From: Deinococcota bacterium
Lineage (GTDB): Bacteria > Deinococcota > Deinococci > Deinococcales > Trueperaceae
DNA length: 33,996 nt
Reading direction: 5' to 3'
Assembly (NCBI GenBank): GCA_963170125.1
Contig: CAUJFI010000171.1
Location: 1 to 33,996, forward strand
Shown: piece by piece, positions 7,538 to 15,590 of the stretch
How positions within the stretch are numbered: position 1 is the stretch's first letter
How the letters are laid out: every line of letters begins with the position of its first letter
Translations under genes and position numbers: made by a program
Notes under the pieces: generated by a model
The model's input: the letters and a program-made list of their open reading frames with translations, nothing else
Database searches by the model: none
What the model was told of the DNA's origin: nothing

Positions 7538-8328
7538 CGCTCCCTAACCCCTCCCCGCTTGAGCAGGTCGAGCAGCTGCCCGTGCAGGTGGCCGTTGCTG
7601 GCCACGAGCGCGGGGTGGCGGATGTCGTACTCCGCGCCGTTTTCGTCCGTGACCTTGCCGCCCGCCTCCCGCACGATGAGGGTGCCGGCCGCCACGTCCC
7701 ACGGGTTGAGCGTCAGCTCCCAGAAGGCGTCGGCGCTGCCGCATGCCACCAGGCACAGGTCGAGCGCGCCCGCACCGGCGCGCCTCACCGCCCGCGCCTC
7801 CATCAAACCCAACGCGAAGGCGCCCAGGTTCTCGCGGATGTCGTCCTCGACGGCGTTGAAGCCAGTCGAGACGACGGCCTGTCGGAGCTCCGTCGTGCCC
7901 GTGACGGCGATCGGGCCGCCGTCGACGCGCGCGCCCTGGCCCCGCACGGCCGTGTAGAGCCGGTCGCGCACGCTGTCGAGCACGACCCCGACCTCTACCG
8001 TGCCCTCGATCTCGAGGGCGACCGAGACGCAGTAGAACGGGAAGCGCGCCGCGTAGTTGGTGGTGCCGTCCAGCGGGTCGACTATCCAGCGGTGAGTGGC
8101 TCCGGCGGCGCCCTTCTCTCCCCCCTCCTCGCCGAGGATCGCGTGGTCGGGGAAGGCCCCGCTCAGGACCTCGCGGATGCGCGCCTCGCTGAGCTTGTCC
8201 ACCTTGGTGACGATGTCGGCGAAGTTCGCCTTGGTGTCGACCTGCTTGTCGGCGTCGGCGGCGTAGAAGCGGTGGATGCGCCCCGCCGCCTGCGCCGCCG
8301 CGATGGCTACGTCGAGGAACTCGTTCAT
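7534..8328 (-). CDS. Inositol-monophosphatase-family phosphatase
   Basis: A 264-residue Mg-dependent sugar or inositol phosphatase. Metal ligands are present: E67/E68 (ILGEEGG), D84 and D87 ([12 protein letters not shown]) and D211 (LNPWDVAAG). Members act on inositol-1-phosphate, histidinol phosphate or PAP, and sequence alone does not separate these well here. Two ATGs compete, 8337 and 8328. I prefer 8328 because TATCAT (8341-8336) lies 7 bases before it and overlaps the other ATG. It is first in an operon with the aldo/keto reductase and divergent from the YihY gene. Confidence 0.85.
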   Translation of the reverse strand: MNEFLDVAIAAAQAAGRIHRFYAADADKQVDTKANFADIVTKVDKLSEARIREVLSGAFPDHAILGEEGGEKGAAGATHRWIVDPLDGTTNYAARFPFYCVSVALEIEGTVEVGVVLDSVRDRLYTAVRGQGARVDGGPIAVTGTTELRQAVVSTGFNAVEDDIRENLGAFALGLMEARAVRRAGAGALDLCLVACGSADAFWELTLNPWDVAAGTLIVREAGGKVTDENGAEYDIRHPALVASNGHLHGQLLDLLKRGGVRER

Positions 8329-8335
8329 GGGCGCC

Positions 8336-8341
8336 ATGATA
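8336..8341 (-). promoter_or_regulatory. -10 box, leaderless layout (phosphatase unit)
   Basis: TATCAT on the minus strand, 7 bases before the ATG at 8328. No ribosome site is seen. Confidence 0.35.
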
Positions 8342-8472
8342 GGCCCACCAGGGCGCGACCCGGAGGCGCGTGTCGAGGAACCGGCTTTGCAGCGAGGCGC
8401 TAGGCGCGGTCCGACCCGGCGGTCCGGGGCCGGCCGACCTGCGCGGGTCCGGTCGCTCCGGGCCCGACCGTG

Positions 8473-8478
8473 TACCCT
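8473..8478 (+). promoter_or_regulatory. -10 box, leaderless layout (YihY gene)
   Basis: TACCCT preceded by TG, 5 bases before the ATG at 8484. No ribosome site lies between box and start. Confidence 0.4.
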
Positions 8479-8483
8479 GCCCC

Positions 8484-9521
8484 ATGGCTCGGGAGCCTCG
8501 AGACCACCAACCTGCAGAGCCGGCGACCGGTCCGGGGACCGCGGCCGGCAAGGATGGCGTCGCCACCGTCGGTACCGCCCTCACGGGCGCCGCAAGCCGC
8601 AGCCGCTTGGCCACCCGCGCGAGCGGGGCGGTCGCGGCGTTCCACCGGCTGCGGCCGATGCGCGTCCTGCACAACTACAGCCTGAACCGCGGACCGCTGC
8701 TGGCCGCCGGGCTGTCGTTCCACTCGATCTTCGCGGCGTTCGCCGCGTTGTGGCTGGGCTTCTCCATCGGCGGCCTCGTGCTCCAGGCGCAGCCGAGGCT
8801 CAGCAACGCTGTCTTCGAGTTCATCAACAGCGCGGTCCCCGGCCTGATAGACATCGGCGACGGCGACGGGCTCGTCAAGGCCAGCGCCCTCCTCGCGGCG
8901 CCGGTGCTGAGCTGGACGGGCGCGGTCGCCTCCGTCGGCCTCCTCCTCACCGCCCTCGGCTGGCTGGCCGCGACCCGCGCCGCCATCCGCACGATCTTCG
9001 GACTGCCCGGGCCAAGGACCAACCCCCTGATCCTGCGCCTACAGGACGTCGGACACGCCTTCGCGTTCGGCCTGGCTGTGCTCGTCTCCGCAGGGCTCAC
9101 GCTCGTGGGCACCCGGGCGCTCGGGACCTTCGGCGCCTACTTCCATTGGTCGGCCACGGACCTCGCCGCCCGCGGACTCGGCCTCGTCGTGATGTTCCTC
9201 TTCGACACCGTTGCGCTGGCGAGCCTGTTCCGCGTGCTGGCGGGCATCCCCATCCCAGCCAGACGCCTGCTCGGCGGCGTGCTGATGGGCGCCACCGGCC
9301 TCGGGGTCCTCAAAGTGCTGGGGAGCCGTCTGCTGGTCGCCTCCGGGAGCAACCCGCTGCTCGCGTCCTTCGCGGCCATCATCGGCCTGATGATCTGGTT
9401 CAACCTCATCTCGCAGGTCATCCTGATGTCGGCTTCCTGGATCGCCGTCGGCGCCAGCGACGAGGGCAGCAGCGTCGGCGGTCGCACGGGCGTGGACGAC
9501 CGGGACACAGGCCCAAGATGA
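8484..9521 (+). CDS. YihY/BrkB-family inner-membrane protein
   Basis: A 345-residue integral membrane protein. After about 55 Ala/Thr/Arg-rich, probably disordered residues come HNYSLNRGPLLAAGLSFHSIFA (the family hallmark N-x-x-R-x-x-x-L-A-A-G-L-S-F), then about six membrane segments. The GSNPLLASFAAIIGLMIWFNLISQVIL segment near the end is also typical. Older literature called the family ribonuclease BN, which is incorrect; its function is unknown and may be transport-related. The start at 8484 is chosen over 8370 because the upstream 38 residues are not membrane-protein-like and a TACCCT box sits 5 bases before the ATG. Confidence 0.85.
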   Translation: MAREPRDHQPAEPATGPGTAAGKDGVATVGTALTGAASRSRLATRASGAVAAFHRLRPMRVLHNYSLNRGPLLAAGLSFHSIFAAFAALWLGFSIGGLVLQAQPRLSNAVFEFINSAVPGLIDIGDGDGLVKASALLAAPVLSWTGAVASVGLLLTALGWLAATRAAIRTIFGLPGPRTNPLILRLQDVGHAFAFGLAVLVSAGLTLVGTRALGTFGAYFHWSATDLAARGLGLVVMFLFDTVALASLFRVLAGIPIPARRLLGGVLMGATGLGVLKVLGSRLLVASGSNPLLASFAAIIGLMIWFNLISQVILMSASWIAVGASDEGSSVGGRTGVDDRDTGPR

Positions 9522-9575
9522 CACCACTACCGGCCGCGTAGCGACCAACGTCATCGCCAAGGAGGTCTCGGCAAC

Positions 9576-10121
9576 ATGACGACCAAAGCGCAACTCCGCA
9601 AGACCGCCCTCTCACTGCCGGAGGTCGAAGAGGGCACGCACTTCGGCGCGCTCGCGTTCAAGGTGCGAGGCAAGGGGTTCGTGTCGCTGACCAACGATGG
9701 GTTCGTGCAACTCGCGCTGACGGACGAGCTCACCGAGCAGGCCCTGACGCGCTTCCCCAGCGCCGAGAGGATCACGCGCTCGGGCAAGGCGATCGGCGTG
9801 CGGGTCCCACTGGCCGCCGTCAACGGCATGGAGCTGAACTCGCTCGTGGAGAAGTCGTGGCTGAGCAAGGCGCCCGCGGCGCTCGTGAAGGCACGACTGG
9901 CCGCGCATGGCGGCGCGGCCGGGACGGGTGCGCGTGCCTTGCCTAAGAGCATAGGGAGACCGGCGACGCGGGCCCTGCTGGCGGCCGGCATCGGCTCTCT
10001 TAACGATGTGGCACGGAGATCGGAGTCGGAGTTGCTTGGCCTGCACGGCGTCGGCCCTAAGGCCGTCCGCTTGCTGCGAGAGTCCTTGGCCGAGCACGGC
10101 TTGGCGTTCAAGAGCTTCTAG
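9576..10121 (+). CDS. YjbR/MmcQ-like protein with C-terminal helix-hairpin-helix
   Basis: A 181-residue protein with a strong ribosome site (AAGGAGGT at 9559-9566, 9-base gap). Residues 1-105 are a YjbR/MmcQ-type domain (SLPEVEEGTHFGALAFKVRGKGFVSL...). Residues about 120-181 read as a helix-hairpin-helix module resembling the RNA-polymerase alpha C-terminal domain (GRPATRALLAAGIGSLNDVARRSESELLGLHGVGPKAVRLLRESL). The join suggests a nucleic-acid-binding role. It is the second YjbR-type protein in the window, after the stand-alone one at 5488-5859. Confidence 0.75.
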   Translation: MTTKAQLRKTALSLPEVEEGTHFGALAFKVRGKGFVSLTNDGFVQLALTDELTEQALTRFPSAERITRSGKAIGVRVPLAAVNGMELNSLVEKSWLSKAPAALVKARLAAHGGAAGTGARALPKSIGRPATRALLAAGIGSLNDVARRSESELLGLHGVGPKAVRLLRESLAEHGLAFKSF

Positions 10122-10268
10122 AGCGCGGGACAGGCTCCGCACCGCCCGCCGTGCCCGGTGAGGCCTTGTCCCAGCTCTATGAGGTCACCTACCGAGTCGT
10201 CCCGCGCATGTCGTCGTTCGGCCGGCCCACTCCGTTCCGGGAACGTCCGTTGCGAGCCGACGCGGCCT

Positions 10269-10274
10269 TAGGAT
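10269..10274 (+). promoter_or_regulatory. -10 box, leaderless layout (propeller lipoprotein 1)
   Basis: TAGGAT, 5 bases before the ATG at 10280. No ribosome site. The paralogous gene at 21445 has the same arrangement. Confidence 0.45.
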
Positions 10275-10279
10275 CAGCC

Positions 10280-11707
10280 ATGGCACCTCGAGTCGCACGA
10301 CCGGCAAGCGCAAGGCGGACGACCCCCGACAGGCGTGTCCGCCGCTCATTGGCGGGCGTCCTCGTCGCTATGTTGACCCTTGCGCTCACCGGCTGCCCGA
10401 GGCCCCTACGCCCCGACCGTCTGGACTTCGACACGGATCCGCGGATCCTACGCGGCGCCTACCTGGGCTTCGTGGACACCCGCAGCGTGCCGACTACCAC
10501 GGCTCTCGCGGGCGACGCTTCCTTGCTCGCCACCGGCTGGCCGGACGCGGTCGACCTGTGGCACCCGGAGACCGCCGAGCCGATCGCGACCCTGGACCCG
10601 ATCTGGGACGAGGAGATCTGGCAGGTCGCCCTGAGCGTCGACGGCCTCGGAACGCTCGTCGCTGGCATCGTTAACGGCGCCGTGGGCCTCTGGAGCGGCC
10701 GTGACGGCAGGCTGATCAGGACCTTCGACCTCGCGGAGCGTCCGGCGGCATGCGATGAATGCGTACTCGAGCGACTGGCTCTCAGCCCCGCGGGCGAGAC
10801 CCTGGCGGTCGGCGGCCGGACCCCCTACGTCCTCGTCCTCGACACGACGACCGGCGCGCTCGTGCGCGAGCTGGAGACGGGTGGTGACGAGGCCGGGCCG
10901 ATCGCCTTCAGCGCCGACGGCACGCTCCTGGTGTCCGCCTCCAGCGTCTCGGCCGCCGGCTACGCGTTGAGGGTCTGGGACACCACCACCTACGAGGTCG
11001 TATTCGAGCGCGAAGGACCGCTCGGCTGGAGCCGCGGACCGCAGTTCGCCTTCAGCGCGGACGGACGGCGGCTGGCGGTCGGGTCGGCAGACAAGGTCGA
11101 GCTGTTCGACATAGCGGGCGGAGCCACCGAACTGCCCCTGGGCGCGCCGGAGGAGACCTGGTTGCAAAGCCTCAGCCCCGACGGGACCCAGGTCGGGCTC
11201 GCGTCGCTCACTCCCCAGCACGACCTCTACACCGTGACCGTAGTCGACGCGGCCACCGGCGGTCCGTTGGCACGGTTCCCCCACACGCGCAGTGGAACCT
11301 CGCTCTGGAGCACCGACGGCCGTTTCCTCATCGCCGGCTCCCAGCTGGTCGGGGCGAACGACTTTAGTGTCGTACGCGACTACGCCGTCGGTCAGTACTA
11401 CGCCTTGGAGCTAGCAGCCACCGCCCAGTACGTGAACGCCCGCAAGTACGCCGTCTCGGGGACGCTGAGCATCGACGGTGGCGCCGGCATCGAGGCCTCC
11501 GGGATCGTCGACGGCTCCGACAGCCAACGCTACCTGCAGCCGCAGTACGGCGTCCCGCAACCGGCCGGGCTGCGCCTCGAGCTACGGGACCGTCCGTGGT
11601 ACCTGAGGGCCTGGCAGTACTCGAGCGCCTGGCACGGGTCCATGGACGAGATAGTCGCCGAGGAAGCCTTGGCGACGGGCAGGTTCGAGTTGTGGCGCGC
11701 GCCGTAG
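10280..11707 (+). CDS. Beta-propeller (WD40-like) lipoprotein, paralog 1
   Basis: A 475-residue predicted lipoprotein. An Arg-rich start and hydrophobic stretch end in the lipobox LTGC (C39). Next comes the conserved FDTDPRILRGAYLGFVDTR. Then come about six repeated blades with WD40/PQQ-like endings (VDLWHPET, VGLWSGRD, LVLDTTTGALV, LRVWDTTTYEVVF, VELFDIAGG, VVDAATGGPL), several starting with FSADGRRLAVGS-type turns. A C-x-x-C pair (C158, C161) lies in the third blade. The last 100 residues form a separate module (YAVSGTLSIDGGAGIEASGIVDG..SQRYLQPQ). It is related over its whole length to the gene at 21445. It is probably an outer-face scaffold or sensor; the function is unknown. A start at 10151 is rejected because the lipobox would then be too deep. 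Confidence 0.75.
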   Translation: MAPRVARPASARRTTPDRRVRRSLAGVLVAMLTLALTGCPRPLRPDRLDFDTDPRILRGAYLGFVDTRSVPTTTALAGDASLLATGWPDAVDLWHPETAEPIATLDPIWDEEIWQVALSVDGLGTLVAGIVNGAVGLWSGRDGRLIRTFDLAERPAACDECVLERLALSPAGETLAVGGRTPYVLVLDTTTGALVRELETGGDEAGPIAFSADGTLLVSASSVSAAGYALRVWDTTTYEVVFEREGPLGWSRGPQFAFSADGRRLAVGSADKVELFDIAGGATELPLGAPEETWLQSLSPDGTQVGLASLTPQHDLYTVTVVDAATGGPLARFPHTRSGTSLWSTDGRFLIAGSQLVGANDFSVVRDYAVGQYYALELAATAQYVNARKYAVSGTLSIDGGAGIEASGIVDGSDSQRYLQPQYGVPQPAGLRLELRDRPWYLRAWQYSSAWHGSMDEIVAEEALATGRFELWRAP

Positions 11708-11712
11708 CTCGC

Positions 11713-13035
11713 TCATAACCTGACCCGCAACACCCGGGCCGGCCGGCCGAAACCCTGCGTCAGGTCCTTGCCCTCGACCGCAGCGTACCCGTGCCGCAAG
11801 AGCCGCCCGACGACGCGGTTCACGGTGCGGGTGCTCACGCCCAGGAGCCCGGCCAGCTCCGCCGAGGTGAACAGGCTGGTGTTGCGCGACACCGTGAGCT
11901 CGTAGAGGCGGTTCAGGACCTGCGTGCCGACACCGGTCTCCCCCGCTATCCTGGTCAGGTTCACCTCCACGCTGCTCTGGTCCGGGTGCCGCTCGCTCTT
12001 CGGCTTGATCGGGCCGAGCAGCTCGCCCGAGTCGACGACGACCAACGCGCGCGTGCCCGTCAGCGTCAGCCCCTCGTTCAAAGCGTTGAACGCGTTCGCC
12101 TCGGCCTGCTTCACGGTCTGCCCGCAGCCGATGCTGATCGCGGCGTCGAACGTCGTCTCCATGGTGATGTCGCGCATGATGCCGATGTTCGCGAAGCGGT
12201 CCGTGGCGTTCTCGAGCAGCGAGCGGCTGCACAGGATCAGGTACTCCCACCGGCTCAGCTGGAACATGGCGCTGTCCACCTCCTCCGCGAAGACGGCGAT
12301 CAGCTTGGCCACCTTGCTGAGGTCGTCGACTTCCCGGATGGGCATGGTGCCATGATAGCGGTACCTCTCCTTGTACTGCAGGTGGATGTGCATTATCGCG
12401 AGTCCCGTCGCGTCCTGCACGCGGACCTGGTGGCGCAGCATCAGGTTGCGTATCTCGTGGACGAACGACTCGACCGCCGGGCTGATCAGGGTGCTGGGAA
12501 CCCCGAGGCCGAGCAGCGAGTGGTGCACGTCCGTGATGTTCGTGATACAGAGCCGGGCGCCGGCGGCATGGTTGTCGAGGTGCTGTTGCAAGGTCGCGTT
12601 CACGAACCCGTCACGGCCGGCCGCCACGCTGACGCAGCGGATCGTGATGCGCTCCTCCGCGATGCCGACGCTGCCCAGCGCGGCCGCGACGGCCGGGGTA
12701 TCGAACGAGTCGACGCTGATGCAGTCCGGCACCGAGCCGAACTGCACCGTGGCGGCCAGGACGCTGATCAGGAGGTCGGAGCTGTCCACGTCCACGTAGC
12801 GGACGGGCACGGCATGGTGGAGGCGTCCCGCTACCAACAGGTACGGATCCCTGCGGGAGTAGAGGATCCCGTCGCACCGGGCCTGCAGGTTGGCGATGCG
12901 CTCGACCGCGTCGGCGATGTCGTCGTCGTTGCCGAACTCCTCGGGCACGACGACGACGTCGTCGAAGTACTCCTCCACGATGCCGCGTACGACTTGCAGG
13001 GTGTCGCGGTGACCGACCACGCCCAGCTTGAACAT
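11713..13035 (-). CDS. Transcriptional regulator with degenerate GGDEF-like domain and C-terminal winged helix
   Basis: A 440-residue regulator, divergent from the catabolic operon. Residues 1-210 form an alpha/beta region beginning FKLGVVGHRDTLQVV, reminiscent of PrpR-type or periplasmic-binding-like sensor folds, though I cannot assign it firmly. Residues about 240-325 look like a degenerate GGDEF/CdaR-like domain (TTFDAAISIGCGQTVKQAEANAFNAL has the I-G-x-G-x-T-x-x-x-A-x-x-N-A pattern). Residues 385-440 are a winged helix-turn-helix (FTSAELAGLLGVSTRTVNRVVGRLLRHGY). A ribosome site, GGAGAGG, precedes the ATG. It most likely senses the operon's substrate or product and binds the 13036-13230 region. 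It is not a standard LysR or PucR protein. Confidence 0.65.
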   Translation of the reverse strand: MFKLGVVGHRDTLQVVRGIVEEYFDDVVVVPEEFGNDDDIADAVERIANLQARCDGILYSRRDPYLLVAGRLHHAVPVRYVDVDSSDLLISVLAATVQFGSVPDCISVDSFDTPAVAAALGSVGIAEERITIRCVSVAAGRDGFVNATLQQHLDNHAAGARLCITNITDVHHSLLGLGVPSTLISPAVESFVHEIRNLMLRHQVRVQDATGLAIMHIHLQYKERYRYHGTMPIREVDDLSKVAKLIAVFAEEVDSAMFQLSRWEYLILCSRSLLENATDRFANIGIMRDITMETTFDAAISIGCGQTVKQAEANAFNALNEGLTLTGTRALVVVDSGELLGPIKPKSERHPDQSSVEVNLTRIAGETGVGTQVLNRLYELTVSRNTSLFTSAELAGLLGVSTRTVNRVVGRLLRHGYAAVEGKDLTQGFGRPARVLRVRL

Positions 13036-13047
13036 CTCTAGCCTCTC

Positions 13048-13061
13048 CCCTTGCCCAAGGG
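13048..13061. promoter_or_regulatory. Palindrome near the regulator start
   Basis: Perfect 6-bp inverted repeat CCCTTG-CC-CAAGGG, 12 bases upstream of the regulator's ATG. It overlaps the ribosome-site area, so it could be an autoregulatory site. Confidence 0.35.
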
Positions 13062-13175
13062 TGCGGACCGCGGGGCCCCGTGGGCGTGCGGCCGCCGAAG
13101 CTGCCGCGCTCTGCCGGATCTATCCATCCGGAGGGGTAGGCCCGGCGCTGCGGCGCCACTTCGGGACACCTTCCG

Positions 13176-13189
13176 GTCAGTATACAGAC
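13176..13189. promoter_or_regulatory. Candidate operator in the divergent promoter region
   Basis: Near-perfect 14-bp palindrome GTCAGTATACAGAC (arms match 6 of 7). It lies between the divergent regulator and operon and contains TATACA on the plus strand and TATACT on the minus strand, either of which could be a -10. A regulator bound here could control both directions. Confidence 0.4.
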
Positions 13190-13230
13190 AGCCACATCCG
13201 CGCTTACCCTTCCTCCCGGTAGGAGACGCG

Positions 13231-14286
13231 ATGCCAGAAGAGTTACTGACAGCGCTAACCACGCGTTCGCCCAGCGTGGGCCGGAACGGCTCGAGCGCCG
13301 AGTCCGTCGCTACGCCCCAGTTCGTCACCGGCGAGCAGGTCGCGGCGCTGCTAGACATGGGCACCTGCATCGGCCTCATGCGGACCGCCCTCATCGCGCT
13401 CGGCACGGGCCAGGCGCGGCAGATGGTCCGCCCAGTCTTGCGCCTCGACGAACGCAACGTCCTAGGGATGATGCCCGCCTACGACCCGGAAGCCGGGGTC
13501 GCGGGCGTCAAGGTCCTGAGCGTCTTCCCCGAGAACTACCAGCGGGGGCGGCCGTCGCACCAAGGGCTGATCCTGCTGTTCGACGCGAGGACTGGCGCAG
13601 TCAAGGCCATCGTCGATGCCGAGGAGGTCACCGCCGTACGGACCGCCGCCGCTTCGGCCGCGGCGACCGACGCGCTGGCTAGGACCGACGCGACCCGACT
13701 CGCCATCCTCGGCACCGGCGTGCAGGCGCGCCAGCACCTGAAGGCCATGGCGCGCGTCAGGGAGCTGAGCGCGCTGACCGTATGGGACCGCCGCTCCGAG
13801 CGCGTCGAGGCCTTCGCCCAGTACGCGCGCGAGCAGACCGGACTCCCGGTGACGGCCTGCGCACGCGTGGCAGACGCGACGGCAGCGGCCGACATCATCT
13901 GCACCGTCACTGCCGCCACGGAGCCGATCCTCTTCGCCTCCGACGTGAAACCTGGCGCCCACGTCAACGCCGTCGGCTCGTGCACCCCCAAGGCGCGCGA
14001 GCTGGCGAGCGACCTGGTCGCCGCCGGCAGGGTCTTCGTGGACTGGCTGCCGGCAGCCCTCGAGGAGGCGGGCGACCTCCTGCTCGCCATCGCGGATGGC
14101 GCGGTCACGGAGCGCCACGTGCTCGGCGAGGTCGGGAGCGTCCTGGCCGGGGACCTGCCCGGCAGGACGGGCCCGACCGAGATAACCGTCTTCGAGTCGC
14201 TCGGCCAGGCGGTGCAGGACCTGCTGGCCGCCGATCACGTGTTCGCCGCGCTGCAGAGCGGCTCTGGAAGGGAGCCGTCCGCATGA
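13231..14286 (+). CDS. Ornithine cyclodeaminase / mu-crystallin family oxidoreductase
   Basis: A 351-residue NAD(P)-dependent enzyme of the OCD/mu-crystallin family. The substrate-binding lysine is visible as K94 (AGVKVLSVFPEN), and the dinucleotide motif GTGVQA is at 161-166 with WDRRSER after it. Where true ornithine cyclodeaminases and the related alanine dehydrogenase carry a catalytic Asp (GGDCPGK or GADAPGK), this protein has GSCTPKA (249-255). It is therefore more likely a ketimine or pyrroline-2-carboxylate-type reductase, or another amino-acid/imine enzyme, than a cyclodeaminase. AGGAG at 13221-13225 fixes the ATG at 13231. Its stop overlaps the next start (ATGA at 14283-14286), so it is first in the operon. 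Confidence 0.8.
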   Translation: MPEELLTALTTRSPSVGRNGSSAESVATPQFVTGEQVAALLDMGTCIGLMRTALIALGTGQARQMVRPVLRLDERNVLGMMPAYDPEAGVAGVKVLSVFPENYQRGRPSHQGLILLFDARTGAVKAIVDAEEVTAVRTAAASAAATDALARTDATRLAILGTGVQARQHLKAMARVRELSALTVWDRRSERVEAFAQYAREQTGLPVTACARVADATAAADIICTVTAATEPILFASDVKPGAHVNAVGSCTPKARELASDLVAAGRVFVDWLPAALEEAGDLLLAIADGAVTERHVLGEVGSVLAGDLPGRTGPTEITVFESLGQAVQDLLAADHVFAALQSGSGREPSA

Positions 14287-15431
14287 AGCATCCGGCGCTC
14301 ACCGACGCCCAACTCGACCACGCCCGCGCCCTGCATGAGAACAGCATCGTCATCGACATGCTCTTCCAGGGCCCGATCGGCACCTACTCCCTGCCGGAGG
14401 AGCTCGAGGGCGAGCTCCTGGCGCTCGCGCAAGGCGCGCGCCCGGGCGACGAGGCCGAGCAGGTGCGCTACGCCAGCGAACTAGTCCGCCACTGGTACAC
14501 GAACGGCAAGCTCGCGGACCTGTACGAGGAGTGCTGGACCAAGAGCGGCATCACGGCCGCGTGCCGCCAGCTCTCCATCCGGACGCAGGACTCGCTCATG
14601 CTCAGCATCGTCAGCGTCCAGGAGGAGTTCGACCACAAGCCCTGGCTCGTCAAGGCGCGCGCGGCCGCAGAGATCGAGCGGGCGCACGCGAACGGCCAGC
14701 GCGCGGGGATCGTCACGAGCCAGGAGGCGGAAGGGTACGGCAAGGACCTGGGGCTCCTCGAGCTCGCCTACGACTTCGGTCTGCGGGTCCAGCAGCTCAC
14801 GTACAACAACCACAACCTGATCGGCGCCGGCTGCATGGAGCCGAACGACGCCGGCCTCAGCCGCTTCGGGATGAAGTTCGTGGCCAAGTGCGACGAGCTC
14901 GGCGTCGTCGTCGACACGTCGCACTGCGGGCGGCAGACGACGCTCGACGCGTGCGCCCGCTCGGAGCGACCCGTGGTGGCCACGCACACGGGCGCCTCCG
15001 CCGTTTACGCGCACGACCGCTGCAAGAGCGACGCCGAGATACGTGCCATCGCGGAGACGGGCGGCGTCATCGGCGTCTTCGCCATGCCGTGGTTCGTGGC
15101 ACCGGACCCACATAACTCCACCCTCGACCACGTGCTCGACCACGTCGATCACATCGTCGACCTCGTCGGCATCGACAGCGTCGGCATCGGCACCGACTGG
15201 CCCATGCCGCAGACGAAGTGGATGGCTTTGGAGTTCAAGCGCCTGATAGCGCCGACGATCGGCTTCGCTCCGGGTGACGGGCCCTCGACGGAGTGGATCC
15301 ACGGCCTGAAGGACTACCGCGAGTTCCCCAACGTCACCGCCGGCCTGCTTGCCCGCGGGTACGGCGATGAGGACGCCGCCAAGGTCCTGGGCGGCAACTG
15401 GCTGAGGGTACTGCGGGAGGTGTGCGGCTGA
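14283..15431 (+). CDS. Peptidase M19 (membrane dipeptidase-like) protein
   Basis: A 382-residue TIM-barrel amidohydrolase of the renal-dipeptidase family. Recognisable metal or active-site positions are H214 (VDTSHCG), H235 (ATHTGASAVYAHDR) and D305 (GIGTDWPMP); E148/E150 in TSQEAEG are candidates for the bridging acid. The normal N-terminal H-x-D pair in VVDGHNDL-type sequence is replaced: here D25 is followed by MLFQ, so both metal ligands are missing. M19 enzymes cleave dipeptides including L-D forms, and also lactams. The changed site suggests a divergent subgroup with one metal or another reaction. The start is set by overlap with the preceding stop. A frame reaching back to 13782 is an artefact. 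Confidence 0.8.
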   Translation: MKHPALTDAQLDHARALHENSIVIDMLFQGPIGTYSLPEELEGELLALAQGARPGDEAEQVRYASELVRHWYTNGKLADLYEECWTKSGITAACRQLSIRTQDSLMLSIVSVQEEFDHKPWLVKARAAAEIERAHANGQRAGIVTSQEAEGYGKDLGLLELAYDFGLRVQQLTYNNHNLIGAGCMEPNDAGLSRFGMKFVAKCDELGVVVDTSHCGRQTTLDACARSERPVVATHTGASAVYAHDRCKSDAEIRAIAETGGVIGVFAMPWFVAPDPHNSTLDHVLDHVDHIVDLVGIDSVGIGTDWPMPQTKWMALEFKRLIAPTIGFAPGDGPSTEWIHGLKDYREFPNVTAGLLARGYGDEDAAKVLGGNWLRVLREVCG

Positions 15432-15590
15432 TGTTCGGAACCCGCTCGAGACGAGGGCGGCCGCCCCATCCTCGATGGCGGCGGACCCGCGAGCCGCGCC
15501 CGAACCCACGCCTGTGCCGGCGGTAGCCGGTCCTGCCCGGCAAGAAGCTTACGACCGAAGATAGCGAACGAGGTCCAGGAGGAGTCCCAA
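15432..15590. other. Gap between dipeptidase and binding-protein genes
   Basis: It contains a perfect 12-bp GC palindrome GGGCGGCCGCCC (15455-15466) without a T-tract, and near its end the strong ribosome site AGGAGGAG (15577-15584) of the next gene. No promoter was clearly seen. An mRNA-processing or partial-termination site is possible. Confidence 0.3.

Noticed and set aside
11791..13041. 416-codon plus-strand frame opposite the regulator
   Set aside because: It is a shadow of the regulator gene, whose winged-helix and domain pattern make the minus strand the real one.
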